In this document: positions 21,739 through 30,683 of the stretch, piece after piece
Numbering within the stretch: the first letter of the stretch is position 1
How the letters are laid out: each line of letters opens with the position of its first letter
DNA from: Clostridia bacterium
Lineage (GTDB): Bacteria > Bacillota > Clostridia > Oscillospirales > Acutalibacteraceae
Length of the DNA stretch: 42,406 nucleotides
NCBI GenBank assembly: GCA_017398425.1
Contig: JAFQFZ010000053.1
Location: forward strand, 1 to 42,406
Direction of reading: 5' to 3'
Position numbers and translations under genes: made by a program
The notes under the pieces: generated by a model
Databases searched by the model: none
What the model was told of the DNA's origin: nothing
What the model saw: only the letters and a program-made list of their open reading frames with translations

Positions 21739-22398
21739 ATGTTTAAACAATTAAAAGAGGATGTCCAAACGATACGCAGTCGCGATCCTGCGGCACGATC
21801 GTTTTTGGAAATATGGCTGCTGTATAACGGCCTGAAAGCCGTGCGTTCACATCGTCGGGCACAGTGGTGTTCCAAGCACGGTTTCAAATTTTTGGCGCGT
21901 TGGATCTCTCAGCGTTGTGTGCGCCGCACCAACATCGAGATCCACCCCGATGCCACCATCGGTAAGCGCCTGTTCATCGACCACGGCACCGGCGTCGTGA
22001 TCGGTGAGACGACCGAGATCGGAGATGACTGCACCATCTATCAGGGCGTGACGCTCGGCGGTACCGGCAAAGACAAGGGAAAGCGTCACCCGACACTCGG
22101 CAATCACGTGATGGTCGGTTCGGGTGCTAAGGTGCTCGGGCCCATTCGCATCGGCAACAATGTGCGTATCGCGGCGGGTGCCGTGGTGCTAAGCGACATT
22201 CCCGACAACAGCACGGCGGTCGGCGTTCCGGCGCGTGTGGTACGCGTGAACGGGGAAAAGGTTCCGCAAGAACTCGATCAGATCCACATTCCCGACCCTG
22301 TGTCCCAAGAGCTGTGCAAGATGCGCCACGAACTGCAGTTGATGAAAAACCAATTGGATGCGTTGAAAGCGTCCGCAGAAAGGCAGGATGATCTATGA
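21739..22398 (+). CDS. cysE: Serine O-acetyltransferase
   Basis: This 219-residue enzyme makes O-acetylserine from serine and acetyl-CoA, the first step of cysteine synthesis. The N-terminal helices (about 1-60) are shortened as in Bacillota EpsC/CysE. The left-handed beta-helix runs from about 65 to 165, with FIDHGTGVVIGET and the LGGTGKDKGKRHPT loop that holds the active site. A charged helical tail follows. GGAG precedes the ATG. It overlaps cysS by four bases (ATGA), so cysteine synthesis and its charging to tRNA are cotranscribed. Confidence 0.95.
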   Translation: MFKQLKEDVQTIRSRDPAARSFLEIWLLYNGLKAVRSHRRAQWCSKHGFKFLARWISQRCVRRTNIEIHPDATIGKRLFIDHGTGVVIGETTEIGDDCTIYQGVTLGGTGKDKGKRHPTLGNHVMVGSGAKVLGPIRIGNNVRIAAGAVVLSDIPDNSTAVGVPARVVRVNGEKVPQELDQIHIPDPVSQELCKMRHELQLMKNQLDALKASAERQDDL

Positions 22399-23795
22399 AA
22401 ATTTTCAATACCATGACGCGCGAAAAACAAGAGCTGAAGACCATCGAAGAGGGCAAGATCCGCATCTATGCGTGCGGTCCGACGGTCTATAACTACATCC
22501 ACATCGGCAATGCCCGTCCGCTGTGTGTATTTGACGTGTTGCGCCGTTATCTCGAATGGCGCGGTATGGACGTGCGCTTTGTGCAGAACTTCACCGACAT
22601 CGACGACAAGATCATCCGTCGCGCCAACGAAGAAGGCACGACCTACGATGTGATCGCCGAGCGCTATATTGAGGAGTTCTGGGTGGATGCCAAGGGACTC
22701 GGTGTGCGTGAAGCGACCGTGCATCCGAAAGCAACCGAAAACATGGATGAGATCATCTCCATCATTTCTGAGCTTGAAGCGAAGGGTTATGCTTACAAAG
22801 CCGCCAACGGCGACGTGTATTTCCGCACGCGTCACTTTGATGAATACGGCAAGCTCAGCCATCAACCCATTGACGATCTGGAGAGCGGCGCTCGCATCTC
22901 CATTGGCGAAGACAAGGAAGATCCGCTCGATTTCGCGCTTTGGAAAGCCGCCAAGGAGGGTGAGCCTTATTGGGAATCTCCCTGGAGCAACGGTCGTCCC
23001 GGTTGGCACATCGAGTGCTCGGCGATGGCACGTCGTTACCTCGGCGACACGATCGATATGCACTGCGGCGGTCAGGATCTGGTGTTCCCGCACCACGAGA
23101 ATGAGATCGCGCAGAGCGAATGCTGCAACAATGTGCCGTTTGCCAACTTCTGGATGCACAACGGCTATATCAATGTGGACAATAAAAAGATGTCCAAGTC
23201 GCTCGGCAACTTCTTCACGGTACGCGATGTGGCGGCGCAATACGGTTACGAAGCGATTCGCTTCTTCCTGATCTCCTCGTCCTATCGCAGCCCCATCAAC
23301 TACAATTCCGAGATCATCGAGCAGGGTATCGCCGCACTCGATCGTTTGTACAACTGCGAGAGCGCTTTGGAATTTGCCAAGAAAAACGGCGGTGACGGTT
23401 CTGCTGACGAGGCGCTCAAGGCGTCGCTTGCCAACCGTCGTGAGCAGTTCATTGCCGCGATGGATGATGACATGAACACCGCCGATGCGATCTCGGCGCT
23501 GTTTGAACTCGTCAAGGACATCAACTTGGCGCTTCGTGACAACGGGTTGTCCACGGAGATGTGTCAAGAAGCTCTCGATGGCTTCCATGAGTTGACCGGT
23601 GTGCTCGGTCTGCTGTATGAGCGTAAGCAGGAAGTGGGTGACGACGATGCACAGATCGAAGCGTTGATCGAAGCGCGTACCCAAGCGCGCAAGGAGAAGA
23701 ATTGGGCGGAATCTGACCGCATTCGCGATGAACTTAAAGCGATGGGTATCGTGCTTGAGGACACCGCACAAGGCGTTCGTTGGCACCGTGCATAA
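22395..23795 (+). CDS. cysS: Cysteinyl-tRNA synthetase
   Basis: This 466-residue class I synthetase charges tRNA-Cys. The HIGH-type motif is YIHIGNARP (about 34-42) with the zinc Cys in YACGPTVYN. The KMSKS motif is KKMSKSLGN (about 264-272). The C-terminal anticodon-binding DALR domain ends in VRWHRA. Length is normal. There is no T-box leader; expression comes from the recX operon promoter and the ATGA overlap with cysE. A strong terminator follows. Confidence 0.97.
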   Translation: MKIFNTMTREKQELKTIEEGKIRIYACGPTVYNYIHIGNARPLCVFDVLRRYLEWRGMDVRFVQNFTDIDDKIIRRANEEGTTYDVIAERYIEEFWVDAKGLGVREATVHPKATENMDEIISIISELEAKGYAYKAANGDVYFRTRHFDEYGKLSHQPIDDLESGARISIGEDKEDPLDFALWKAAKEGEPYWESPWSNGRPGWHIECSAMARRYLGDTIDMHCGGQDLVFPHHENEIAQSECCNNVPFANFWMHNGYINVDNKKMSKSLGNFFTVRDVAAQYGYEAIRFFLISSSYRSPINYNSEIIEQGIAALDRLYNCESALEFAKKNGGDGSADEALKASLANRREQFIAAMDDDMNTADAISALFELVKDINLALRDNGLSTEMCQEALDGFHELTGVLGLLYERKQEVGDDDAQIEALIEARTQARKEKNWAESDRIRDELKAMGIVLEDTAQGVRWHRA

Positions 23796-23805
23796 AAGAG
23801 AATAT

Positions 23806-23843
23806 AAAAAGGCACCGTACGAAATTCCGTACGGTGCCTTTTT
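23806..23843. terminator. Bidirectional terminator between cysS and the dockerin gene
   Basis: AAAAAGGCACCGTACG pairs with its complement (stem core 23811-23821 with 23828-23838) and has A- and T-runs outside. The two genes converge on it. Confidence 0.93.
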
Positions 23844-23864
23844 GTATGCTTTTTTAAATAAGTG

Positions 23865-24806
23865 TTATGCGCCGACGTATGCACACAGGAGACCGCGCAC
23901 ATCCGCCGAGTTGATCGTACCGTCGTATACAAAGTCGCAAGAGGCGAGACGATCGGCGTTGATGGCGATGTCGTCGTAGAGGAACGCACGCATCAGTAAG
24001 CGCAGATCGCGGGAGTCCACCGCACCGTCCATCGTGACGTCGCCGTCGAGGAAATTGAGTTCTTCGTCATGAACGAAGAACAAGCCGTTCTCTTCGCAGT
24101 AGGCATCGATCGCGGAACCGCTTGCACCATAGACCGAGACGTTACCGCCGGCGTTGAGCAAGATCGCTTCGCCGTAGTTCTTGACCGAGTTCGGAACGCG
24201 CATTTTCAGCAGATTTGTACAACCCATGAACGCCAGATCACCGATGGTACGCATGCCGATCGGGAGATAGATCTCCTTCAGTCGCGATTGACGGTAGAAC
24301 GCGTAGGGGGAGATGGAAGCGGTGCCGGCCTTCACTTCAATGGTCGTGTTCGCGGGCATAATACCTTTGTAGGTGTAGAGCACACGACCGACGTAGACAG
24401 GACCGTCTTCAAAGTTTGAAAGGTACGCGGTGCCGGTGAACGCTTGATCCCCGACATAGAGCAGATACGGTGTGGTTTCCACCGTGGTCAGGCTGCTGCA
24501 GTTGTAAAACGCCATGCTGCCGATCGCATCGATCGAGGTCGGCAGGGACACCGATGTCAGTGTAATGTTACTTTCAAACGCGGCTTCACCGATGGCGGTG
24601 ACGCGCAAGCCGCCCAAAGTCGAAGGGACGGTGACCGCGGCATCACTTCCCGTGTAGGCGGTGACGGTAACGGATTGACCGTCACCGTTGACGGCGTATG
24701 AGAAATCGCCCTCTTGCAGGGCTTCGGCGGTGACCGCAAACGGCACGATGCCGAGCACCAAAATCAAGGACATCATCAGAGAGATACACTTAGTAAAACG
24801 ACGCAT
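23865..24806 (-). CDS. Secreted BspA-type leucine-rich repeat protein with C-terminal dockerin
   Basis: This 313-residue protein has a signal peptide (about 1-28, ending AVTAEA). About four LRR_5/BspA-type repeats follow, for example SVSLPTSIDAIGSMAFYNC and EIYLPIGMRTIGDLAFMGC (residues about 65-225). The C-terminal 60 residues form a type I dockerin with two calcium-loop repeats: GDVTMDGAVDSRDLRLLM and CDFVYDGTINSADVRGLL. It should be exported and may dock on a cohesin or act as an adhesin. The ATG at 24806 has AGGAGG nine bases upstream. Its promoter lies directly after gltA with no terminator between. Confidence 0.88.
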   Translation of the reverse strand: MRRFTKCISLMMSLILVLGIVPFAVTAEALQEGDFSYAVNGDGQSVTVTAYTGSDAAVTVPSTLGGLRVTAIGEAAFESNITLTSVSLPTSIDAIGSMAFYNCSSLTTVETTPYLLYVGDQAFTGTAYLSNFEDGPVYVGRVLYTYKGIMPANTTIEVKAGTASISPYAFYRQSRLKEIYLPIGMRTIGDLAFMGCTNLLKMRVPNSVKNYGEAILLNAGGNVSVYGASGSAIDAYCEENGLFFVHDEELNFLDGDVTMDGAVDSRDLRLLMRAFLYDDIAINADRLASCDFVYDGTINSADVRGLLCAYVGA

Positions 24807-24837
24807 GAGACATGACCTCCTCAGCATTTCTATTTAT

Positions 24838-24866
24838 ACTATACACAAAAGACCGTCATTCGTCAA
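24838..24866 (-). promoter_or_regulatory. Promoter of the dockerin gene
   Basis: On the minus strand TTGACG (24861-24866) lies 17 bases from TATAGT (24838-24843). It starts two bases after the gltA stop codon. Confidence 0.8.
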
Positions 24867-24867
24867 G

Positions 24868-26232
24868 TCAACGACGATCAAAAGGTGTGTATTCGCGACG
24901 ATCGCACACGTTTTTATAGGCGGGGCGGATGATTTTGCCGGCGTTGATGAGTTCCTCGATGCGGTGCGCACTCCAACCGGAGATGCGGGCAATGGCAAAG
25001 AGCGGAGTGTACAGTTCGGGTGGCAGATCCAGCATGCGGTATACAAATCCGCTGTAAAAATCGATGTTGGCGCTGACACCTTTGTACATACGGCGTTCCT
25101 CCGCGATGATCTGCGGAGCCAGGCGTTCCACAGTGGAATACAGACGGTATTCCTTGTCCATGCCTTTTTCGTCGGACAGCTTTTTCACAAAGCGCCCGAA
25201 GATCCGCGCACGCGGATCGGACAGCGAGTAGACCGCGTGTCCCATACCGTAGATGAGACCGGCTTTGTCAAAGGCTTCTTTATGTAAGAGCGCGCGCAGA
25301 TACGCGACGATCTCCTCTTCGTCGTCCCAGTTTTTGACGACCTCTTTCATGTCGTCGAACATCTGCACGACCTTGATGTTGGCACCGCCGTGCTTGGGAC
25401 CTTTGAGAGAGCCGAGAGATGCGGCGACAGTGGAATAGGTGTCGGTGCCCGACGAGGATACCACGTGGGTGGTGAAGGTCGAGTTGTTGCCGCCGCCGTG
25501 TTCAGCATGAAGCACCAGTGCAATATCCAGGATCTGTGCTTCGAGTGGCGTGTATTGACTGTCGGGGCGAAGCAGATGCAAGATGTTTTCCGCTGTAGAG
25601 AGGTGCGGCTGAGGATGATGGATGACAAGGCTTTGCCCGAGTTGATAGTGGTTGTATGCGTGATACGCATACACCGACAAGAGCGGGAAGGTGGCGATCA
25701 ACTGCAAGCATTGGCGCATCACATTGTCGATGCTGATATCGTTGGCGTTGTCATCATAGGCGTACAGCGTCAGCACACTGCGCGCCAACGTGTTCATCAT
25801 ATCGCGGCTGGGCGCTTTGAGAATGATGTCACGCACGAAGTTGGTGGGAAGCGTGCGGTAGTCTGCAAGCGTTTGGCAAAAACTCTGCAATTCGTCTTTG
25901 TTCGGGAGTTTGCCGCACAGAAGCAAATAGGTGATCTCTTCAAAACCGGGATGCGGATCGTTCACGAATCCATCCACGATCTCCTCTACGTCGATGCCGC
26001 GGTAGAACAGCTTGCCGTCGCAGGCGATGAGTTCACCGTCCACTTCTTTGTTGGATTGGATTTCCGAGATCTCCGTCAATCCGGTCAACACGCCGCGTCC
26101 TTGTAAATCGCGCAAACCGCGGTTGACTTGATATTTGGCGTATAAGCTCGGGTCAATACGGCTGTTGAGAATGCACTTCTCGGCCAACTCGTGGATCGCC
26201 GGAGTGATTTCAGAGTGTTTGTTTTGTGTCAT
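24868..26232 (-). CDS. gltA: Citrate synthase
   Basis: This 454-residue enzyme condenses oxaloacetate and acetyl-CoA. Catalytic blocks are visible: ALVLHAEHGGGNNSTF (about 235-250), GPKHGGAN (about 275-282, His), GMGHAVYSLSDPRA (about 325-338, His) and the Asp in NIDFYSGF (about 382-389). The N-terminal extension and overall length match the larger Clostridia citrate synthases. The ATG at 26232 has AGAAAGGAA upstream. It is monocistronic; in anaerobes it often feeds glutamate synthesis through a partial cycle. No other TCA gene is nearby. Confidence 0.95.
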   Translation of the reverse strand: MTQNKHSEITPAIHELAEKCILNSRIDPSLYAKYQVNRGLRDLQGRGVLTGLTEISEIQSNKEVDGELIACDGKLFYRGIDVEEIVDGFVNDPHPGFEEITYLLLCGKLPNKDELQSFCQTLADYRTLPTNFVRDIILKAPSRDMMNTLARSVLTLYAYDDNANDISIDNVMRQCLQLIATFPLLSVYAYHAYNHYQLGQSLVIHHPQPHLSTAENILHLLRPDSQYTPLEAQILDIALVLHAEHGGGNNSTFTTHVVSSSGTDTYSTVAASLGSLKGPKHGGANIKVVQMFDDMKEVVKNWDDEEEIVAYLRALLHKEAFDKAGLIYGMGHAVYSLSDPRARIFGRFVKKLSDEKGMDKEYRLYSTVERLAPQIIAEERRMYKGVSANIDFYSGFVYRMLDLPPELYTPLFAIARISGWSAHRIEELINAGKIIRPAYKNVCDRREYTPFDRR

Positions 26233-26265
26233 AGAACGTGAATTTCCTTTCTGTAAACGTATCAT

Positions 26266-26345
26266 TATTGATTATAATATATTATTATATCATATTATGA
26301 TTCGATTTCCCAGTAAATTTTAAAGAATTTTTTGATTTTTTTACA
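26266..26345. promoter_or_regulatory. Divergent gltA/deoD control region, gltA side
   Basis: This is an extremely AT-rich stretch. The best minus-strand promoter is TTTACT, 17 bases, TATGAT, but several TATA-like repeats here make the exact site uncertain. Confidence 0.4.
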
Positions 26346-26375
26346 TTGCAGAAACAATTGTGGGTATGCTATACT
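26346..26375 (+). promoter_or_regulatory. Promoter of deoD
   Basis: TTGCAG (26346-26351) and TATACT (26370-26375) are 18 bases apart, about 33 bases before the ATG. Confidence 0.7.
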
Positions 26376-26408
26376 GATGACATCTCCCAACAGGAAGGAT
26401 GAACGGTC

Positions 26409-27119
26409 ATGTCGACTCCCCACAACGCCGCCTCGTGCGGTGATGTTGCGAATGTGGTGCTGATGCCCGGCGATCCGCTCCGTGCCAAATGGATCGCCGA
26501 AACGTTTTTGCAGGATGCGGTATGTTTCAATACGGTGCGAGGTATGTTCGGTTACACGGGAATGTACGAAGGAAAGCGTGTGTCGGTGATGGGGCACGGT
26601 ATGGGCATACCATCCATCGGCATCTACTCCTATGAGCTGTTCCGTATGTACGATGTGGATGTGATTCTGCGTGTCGGCTCGGCAGGCGGTTACGCCGATT
26701 CGGTGGATGTTCACGACGTCGTGCTGGCGCAGGGCGCTTGCACCGATTCCAACTACGCTTCGCAGTATGGGTTGCCCGGTACGTTCGCACCGCTTGCCGA
26801 TTTTCGGTTGCTTTCGGAAGCGGATCGCCTCGCTCGCGAGAGGGGACTTTCGTGCAAGGTGGGAAACGTGCTGTCGAGCGATATGTTCTACAACGCCGAC
26901 GAAACCGCGAAGGACAAATGGAAATCGATGGGCGTGCTGGCGGTGGAGATGGAGGCGGCCGCGCTGTATTGCAACGCCGCCGCGGCCGGCAAGAAAGCCC
27001 TGACCCTGTTGACGGTGTCGGATCATTTGTACACCGGCGAGGCGTTATCGTCGGACGAGCGCCAATGCGGTTTTTCCGATATGGTCAAGCTGGCACTCGA
27101 TCTTGCCAAAACGGTGTAA
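26409..27119 (+). CDS. deoD: Purine-nucleoside phosphorylase, DeoD type
   Basis: This 236-residue hexameric-type enzyme splits purine nucleosides with phosphate for salvage. It has GDPLRAKWIAE (about 20-30, phosphate site), YTGMYEGKRVSVMGHGMG, SDMFY and the nucleoside-binding VEMEAAAL (about 178-185). GGAAGGATG lies upstream of the ATG. It is a single-gene unit with its own promoter and terminator. Confidence 0.96.
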   Translation: MSTPHNAASCGDVANVVLMPGDPLRAKWIAETFLQDAVCFNTVRGMFGYTGMYEGKRVSVMGHGMGIPSIGIYSYELFRMYDVDVILRVGSAGGYADSVDVHDVVLAQGACTDSNYASQYGLPGTFAPLADFRLLSEADRLARERGLSCKVGNVLSSDMFYNADETAKDKWKSMGVLAVEMEAAALYCNAAAAGKKALTLLTVSDHLYTGEALSSDERQCGFSDMVKLALDLAKTV

Positions 27120-27126
27120 TATACCT

Positions 27127-27161
27127 AAAAGCACACGGTTCAAAACGAGCTGTGTGCTTTT
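27127..27161 (+). terminator. Terminator of deoD
   Basis: AAAAGCACAC (27127-27136) pairs with GTGTGCTTTT (27152-27161), followed by ATTATTG. It starts seven bases after the stop codon. Confidence 0.85.
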
Positions 27162-27165
27162 ATTA

Positions 27166-27195
27166 TTGTCAATCGCATCGGACGGCGCATATACT
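27166..27195 (+). promoter_or_regulatory. Candidate promoter of the 27267 gene
   Basis: TTGTCA (27166-27171) and TATACT (27190-27195) are 18 bases apart. Confidence 0.6.
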
Positions 27196-27266
27196 GTCGC
27201 ACAGAGCGCGCGTCGGGAGGGATGCGGTGGGATGGCGCCGCTCAAATTCGGCACAGGGGTGAGCAA

Positions 27267-27560
27267 ATGGGAGTGACAGAGGCGATAGCGTTGGCGGTCG
27301 TATTGCTTGCGGCATTGTACGGTATAGCTACGTTGTGGACGGGATTGGCGCTGTGGGTATTGCGCCCGCGGGACGGCGGATTGCGTCTGGTAGTGCATCT
27401 GAAAGGGGCACAGCCCGATGCCGAAGCGCGGGTGCGGTATGCGCTCGAAATCGCCAAGCGGCATCGTATCCCGCTCGTAGTAGAGGAAGAGGATACGGAC
27501 GAAGTCACCAAGCGCATTGTCGGGCTCTTGCTTCGTGACAATGCGGCAAAGCGGTGCTAA
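27267..27560 (+). CDS. Small membrane-anchored protein, unknown function
   Basis: This 97-residue protein has one or two hydrophobic segments at the N-terminus (about 4-33), then a basic stretch RPRDGG and a soluble alpha/beta-like part ending in the acidic VVEEEDTDEVTKRIVGLL. I do not recognise a family. The ATG at 27267 has AGGGGTG five bases upstream; a further in-frame ATG at 27222 has GGGAGGG with almost no spacing. It is followed by a separate promoter for recD2, so it is probably expressed alone. Coding is supported by codon-like composition and the ribosome site, not by homology. Confidence 0.6.
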   Translation: MGVTEAIALAVVLLAALYGIATLWTGLALWVLRPRDGGLRLVVHLKGAQPDAEARVRYALEIAKRHRIPLVVEEEDTDEVTKRIVGLLLRDNAAKRC

Positions 27561-27564
27561 ACTC

Positions 27565-27593
27565 TTGCATATCACATAAAAAGCGTGTATAAT
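27565..27593 (+). promoter_or_regulatory. Promoter of recD2-comF
   Basis: TTGCAT (27565-27570), 17-base spacer, perfect TATAAT (27588-27593). Confidence 0.8.
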
Positions 27594-27629
27594 GAACGGA
27601 AATGAAACGCATAAAAGGAGGTGAGCGGT

Positions 27630-29828
27630 GTGGAGATGCTGTGCGGAAGTGTGGATCGGATCGTGTTTCGTAACGACGAAAACGGTTGGACGGTCATGGA
27701 TCTGGAGACGGAGGACAGCGGCGTTCAAAAGGTGGTCGGAGAACTGCCGATGGTGGCGGTCGGTGAAACGTTGAAGCTGCAAGGACAATGGGTGGAACAC
27801 GCGACGTTCGGCAAGCAATTTCGCGCGTCGATGTGTGAGCGCTATCTCCCCACCGACACCACCGCGATCTACCGCTATTTGTCCTCGGGAACTCTTAAGG
27901 GGATCGGGCCGTCGCTGGCGATGAAGATCGTGCAGACGTTTGGCGACGGAGCTTTAACGGTGATCGAAAAAGAGCCTCGCCGCTTGGCACAGATCAGCGG
28001 TATTTCCGTGAAAAAAGCGGAAGAGATCGGCGAGAGCTTTGCCGCACAGTTCGGACTGCGCGAAGTGATGCTGGCGTTTTCACAATACGGGCTTACACCG
28101 TCCGAGTCGGTACGTTGCTTCAAAAAATGGGGCATGAAGACGGTGGAAACGGTACGGGACAACCCGTATATTTTGTGTTCCGGCGGCATCCGCATCGGCT
28201 TTGAGCGCGCCGATGCCATCGCGACCGAACTGCATTGTTCGCCTGATGATCCGCGCCGTGTGGCGGCCGGACTTCTGTATGTCCTTCGCCACAATACGGG
28301 CAACGGACATACCTGCCTTCCGCAGAGCAAGTTGATCCCCACGGCGGCAGCGATGCTGAACGTCGATGCGGACAGCGTTGAGACGCAACTTTATGAGCTG
28401 GAACGCATATTTGAGGTGCATCGCTTACCGTTGGAACGAGAGACGCTTTGGTTCTTACCTTCGATGTATCGTGCCGAAAAGTATATTGCGGCGCGTCTGG
28501 TTACGTTGGCATCCGTGGCACCGATGGTAAAAACGGATATCGACGCGCGCATCACAGCGGTGGAAAAAAATAACCGCATCGTGTACGAAGATCTTCAAAA
28601 ATCCGCGATCCTTCATGCGGTGGAACGCGGCACCTTGATTTTGACGGGTGGTCCCGGTACCGGTAAAACGACTACGCTCAAAGGCATTTTGGCGCTCTTG
28701 GAAAGCTACGGTGAGCGCGTGTTGGTGGCGGCACCCACCGGTCGAGCCGCTAAGCGCATCAGCGAGCTGACAGGGCGCGAAGCGAAGACTCTGCATCGGT
28801 TGCTCGAGGTACAATGGACCGATAACGACGAGCTTACCTTTGCGCGCCACGAAAAGAATCCGCTCGACGCGGATGCCGTGGTGGTGGACGAGCTGTCGAT
28901 GGTGGATGTTTTGCTACTGGAAAGCCTGCTTCGCGCAATGCCTGCGGGTTGCCGACTGATCATGGTCGGTGACAGCGATCAGTTGCCTGCGGTCGGCGCG
29001 GGACGCGTGCTCGGTGATTTGATCGAGAGCGGCTTACTTCCGACGGTACAACTCACGCAGGTATTTCGTCAGGCATTGGAAAGCCGCATCGTGGAAAATG
29101 CCCACCGCATTGTGCGTGGAGAATATCCGCACATCGGTCATACAGACGGCGATTTTTTCTTTTTACAGCGCGCCGATATGCGGGCGGTATCGCAGACACT
29201 TGCCGATCTTTGCCTGCGTCGTTTGCCCGATTCCTACGGGTATTCGTTGTATGACGGACTGCAGGTGCTTTGCCCCGGTCGTAAGGGTGAGCTCGGCACC
29301 GTGGAGATCAATCGTTTGTTGCAGAAACTGGCCAATCCGCCGTCTCCCGAAAAGGCGGAGCTTGCGCTTGAAGGACGACTTCTCCGCCAAGGAGATAAGG
29401 TAATGCATACCCGTAACAATTATGATATCACCTGGACAAAAGACGACGGCGAAGTCGGAAGCGGCGTCTTTAACGGCGATATCGGCATTTTGGAATCGAT
29501 CGAAACGGGCGGACAGCTGTTGCGTGTGCGCTACGATGATCGTGTGGCAGTCTACGATAAAGATGACGCGCATGACCTGGAACCGGCGTATGCGGTGACG
29601 GTGCACAAAAGTCAGGGCAGTGAGTTTGATGCCGTGGTGATCCCCGTGTTTCATCCGCAGCTGCCGCTATGCTACCGTCAATTGCTGTATACAGCGGTCA
29701 CACGCGCCAAAAAGCTGATCGTACTGGTGGGGGACGTACAGACGATCCACACGATGGTTGATAACCATCGCAAAACCCTGCGCTACACCGGCTTGCCGCA
29801 TATGCTTGCAGAGGGGGCGTTTGCATGA
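27630..29828 (+). CDS. recD2: RecD2-type DNA helicase (SF1B)
   Basis: This 732-residue ATP-dependent helicase unwinds DNA 5' to 3' in repair. The N-terminal OB-like and helix-hairpin-helix part (about 1-190) is typical of RecD2 rather than RecBCD RecD. Walker A is LTGGPGTGKTTTLKG (about 340). Motif II is VVVDELSMVD, motif III VGDSDQLPAVG, and motifs V-VI are VTVHKSQGSEFDAVV and LYTAVTRAKKLIVL near the end. The start is a GTG at 27630 with AGGAGG eight bases upstream; an in-frame GTG nine bases earlier overlaps the ribosome site. Its stop overlaps the comF start. Confidence 0.95.
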   Translation: MEMLCGSVDRIVFRNDENGWTVMDLETEDSGVQKVVGELPMVAVGETLKLQGQWVEHATFGKQFRASMCERYLPTDTTAIYRYLSSGTLKGIGPSLAMKIVQTFGDGALTVIEKEPRRLAQISGISVKKAEEIGESFAAQFGLREVMLAFSQYGLTPSESVRCFKKWGMKTVETVRDNPYILCSGGIRIGFERADAIATELHCSPDDPRRVAAGLLYVLRHNTGNGHTCLPQSKLIPTAAAMLNVDADSVETQLYELERIFEVHRLPLERETLWFLPSMYRAEKYIAARLVTLASVAPMVKTDIDARITAVEKNNRIVYEDLQKSAILHAVERGTLILTGGPGTGKTTTLKGILALLESYGERVLVAAPTGRAAKRISELTGREAKTLHRLLEVQWTDNDELTFARHEKNPLDADAVVVDELSMVDVLLLESLLRAMPAGCRLIMVGDSDQLPAVGAGRVLGDLIESGLLPTVQLTQVFRQALESRIVENAHRIVRGEYPHIGHTDGDFFFLQRADMRAVSQTLADLCLRRLPDSYGYSLYDGLQVLCPGRKGELGTVEINRLLQKLANPPSPEKAELALEGRLLRQGDKVMHTRNNYDITWTKDDGEVGSGVFNGDIGILESIETGGQLLRVRYDDRVAVYDKDDAHDLEPAYAVTVHKSQGSEFDAVVIPVFHPQLPLCYRQLLYTAVTRAKKLIVLVGDVQTIHTMVDNHRKTLRYTGLPHMLAEGAFA

Positions 29829-30550
29829 ACGCTTTTCTCACACGCCTTGCTTACGCCTTCTTTCCCCGACGTTGCCTGTATTGCGATCGTGTGATCCGTC
29901 CCGATCAAACGTCGTGCGACGATTGCTGCGATACCATCCCGCGCATGGACGGCATTTGCTGTCCGCATTGCGGACGAACCAAGACCGACTGCCACTGCCG
30001 CCGTCACAAACGGGCGTATGACCGCCTGATCACAGCTATGCGGTATGAGCGCGGTGCCAAGTCCGCGATCCTTGCTTTGAAAAAGGATCGCGACGCCGAT
30101 CGAATCCACACAATGGGACAGGAGATGGCAGCGGCGCTTCGAGCCAAAAGCGATGCGGCACCGCTGGATATCGTCACGTTCATCCCCATGTGCAAGAAAG
30201 ACGAGCGTAAGCGTGGCTATAATCAAAGCCGTCTCTTGGCGACGGAGGTTGCCTCGTTGCTCGATTTGCCGCTGAAACCGATGCTCAAAAAATGTTTTGA
30301 AACCCACTCGCAAAAGGGATTGCCGTGGCACGAGAGAAGCGGTAACGTGCTCGGCGCATTTGACGTGATCGCTCCGACAAAAGGGAAGAGGATCCTGCTG
30401 GTGGATGATCTCGCCACCACCGGATGCACGTTGAACGAATGCGCGAAAATGTTGAAAATCTACGGAGCGGAATCGGTGACGGCCCTGACCTTTGCGGCCA
30501 CCGTTCCCAAGGAGAAAACGGAATCGAACGAAGACGAAAACAGTCGATGA
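29825..30550 (+). CDS. comF: ComF-family phosphoribosyltransferase-like protein
   Basis: This 241-residue protein has an N-terminal zinc-ribbon with CLYC, CDDCC and CCPHCGRTKTDCHC (about 17-60). A phosphoribosyltransferase-fold domain carries the PRPP-type loop ILLVDDLATTGCTL (about 190-203). In competent bacteria ComF helps handle incoming DNA; in many Clostridia the gene is kept without obvious competence genes. It starts inside the recD2 stop (ATGA), so the helicase and ComF are translationally coupled, which fits DNA processing. Confidence 0.9.
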   Translation: MNAFLTRLAYAFFPRRCLYCDRVIRPDQTSCDDCCDTIPRMDGICCPHCGRTKTDCHCRRHKRAYDRLITAMRYERGAKSAILALKKDRDADRIHTMGQEMAAALRAKSDAAPLDIVTFIPMCKKDERKRGYNQSRLLATEVASLLDLPLKPMLKKCFETHSQKGLPWHERSGNVLGAFDVIAPTKGKRILLVDDLATTGCTLNECAKMLKIYGAESVTALTFAATVPKEKTESNEDENSR

Positions 30551-30576
30551 GCGCGTGGCGTTTGTCGACTGTTTTT
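30537..30576 (+). terminator. Terminator of recD2-comF
   Basis: AAAACAGTCGA (30537-30547) pairs with TCGACTGTTTT (30565-30575), then T. The 5' arm overlaps the last codons of comF. Confidence 0.85.
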
Positions 30577-30598
30577 GGCTATATTTGCTGAGCATGAC

Positions 30599-30628
30599 TT
30601 GACAAGAACACAAAATATGGTATACAAT
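30599..30628 (+). promoter_or_regulatory. Promoter of the topoisomerase operon
   Basis: Perfect TTGACA (30599-30604) and TACAAT (30623-30628) are 18 bases apart; TATACA two bases earlier is an alternative. Confidence 0.75.
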
Positions 30629-30683
30629 AATGCCATATATTGCTATAACTATGCGTGAAACAAAGAAAGGCTGGATATTCATC

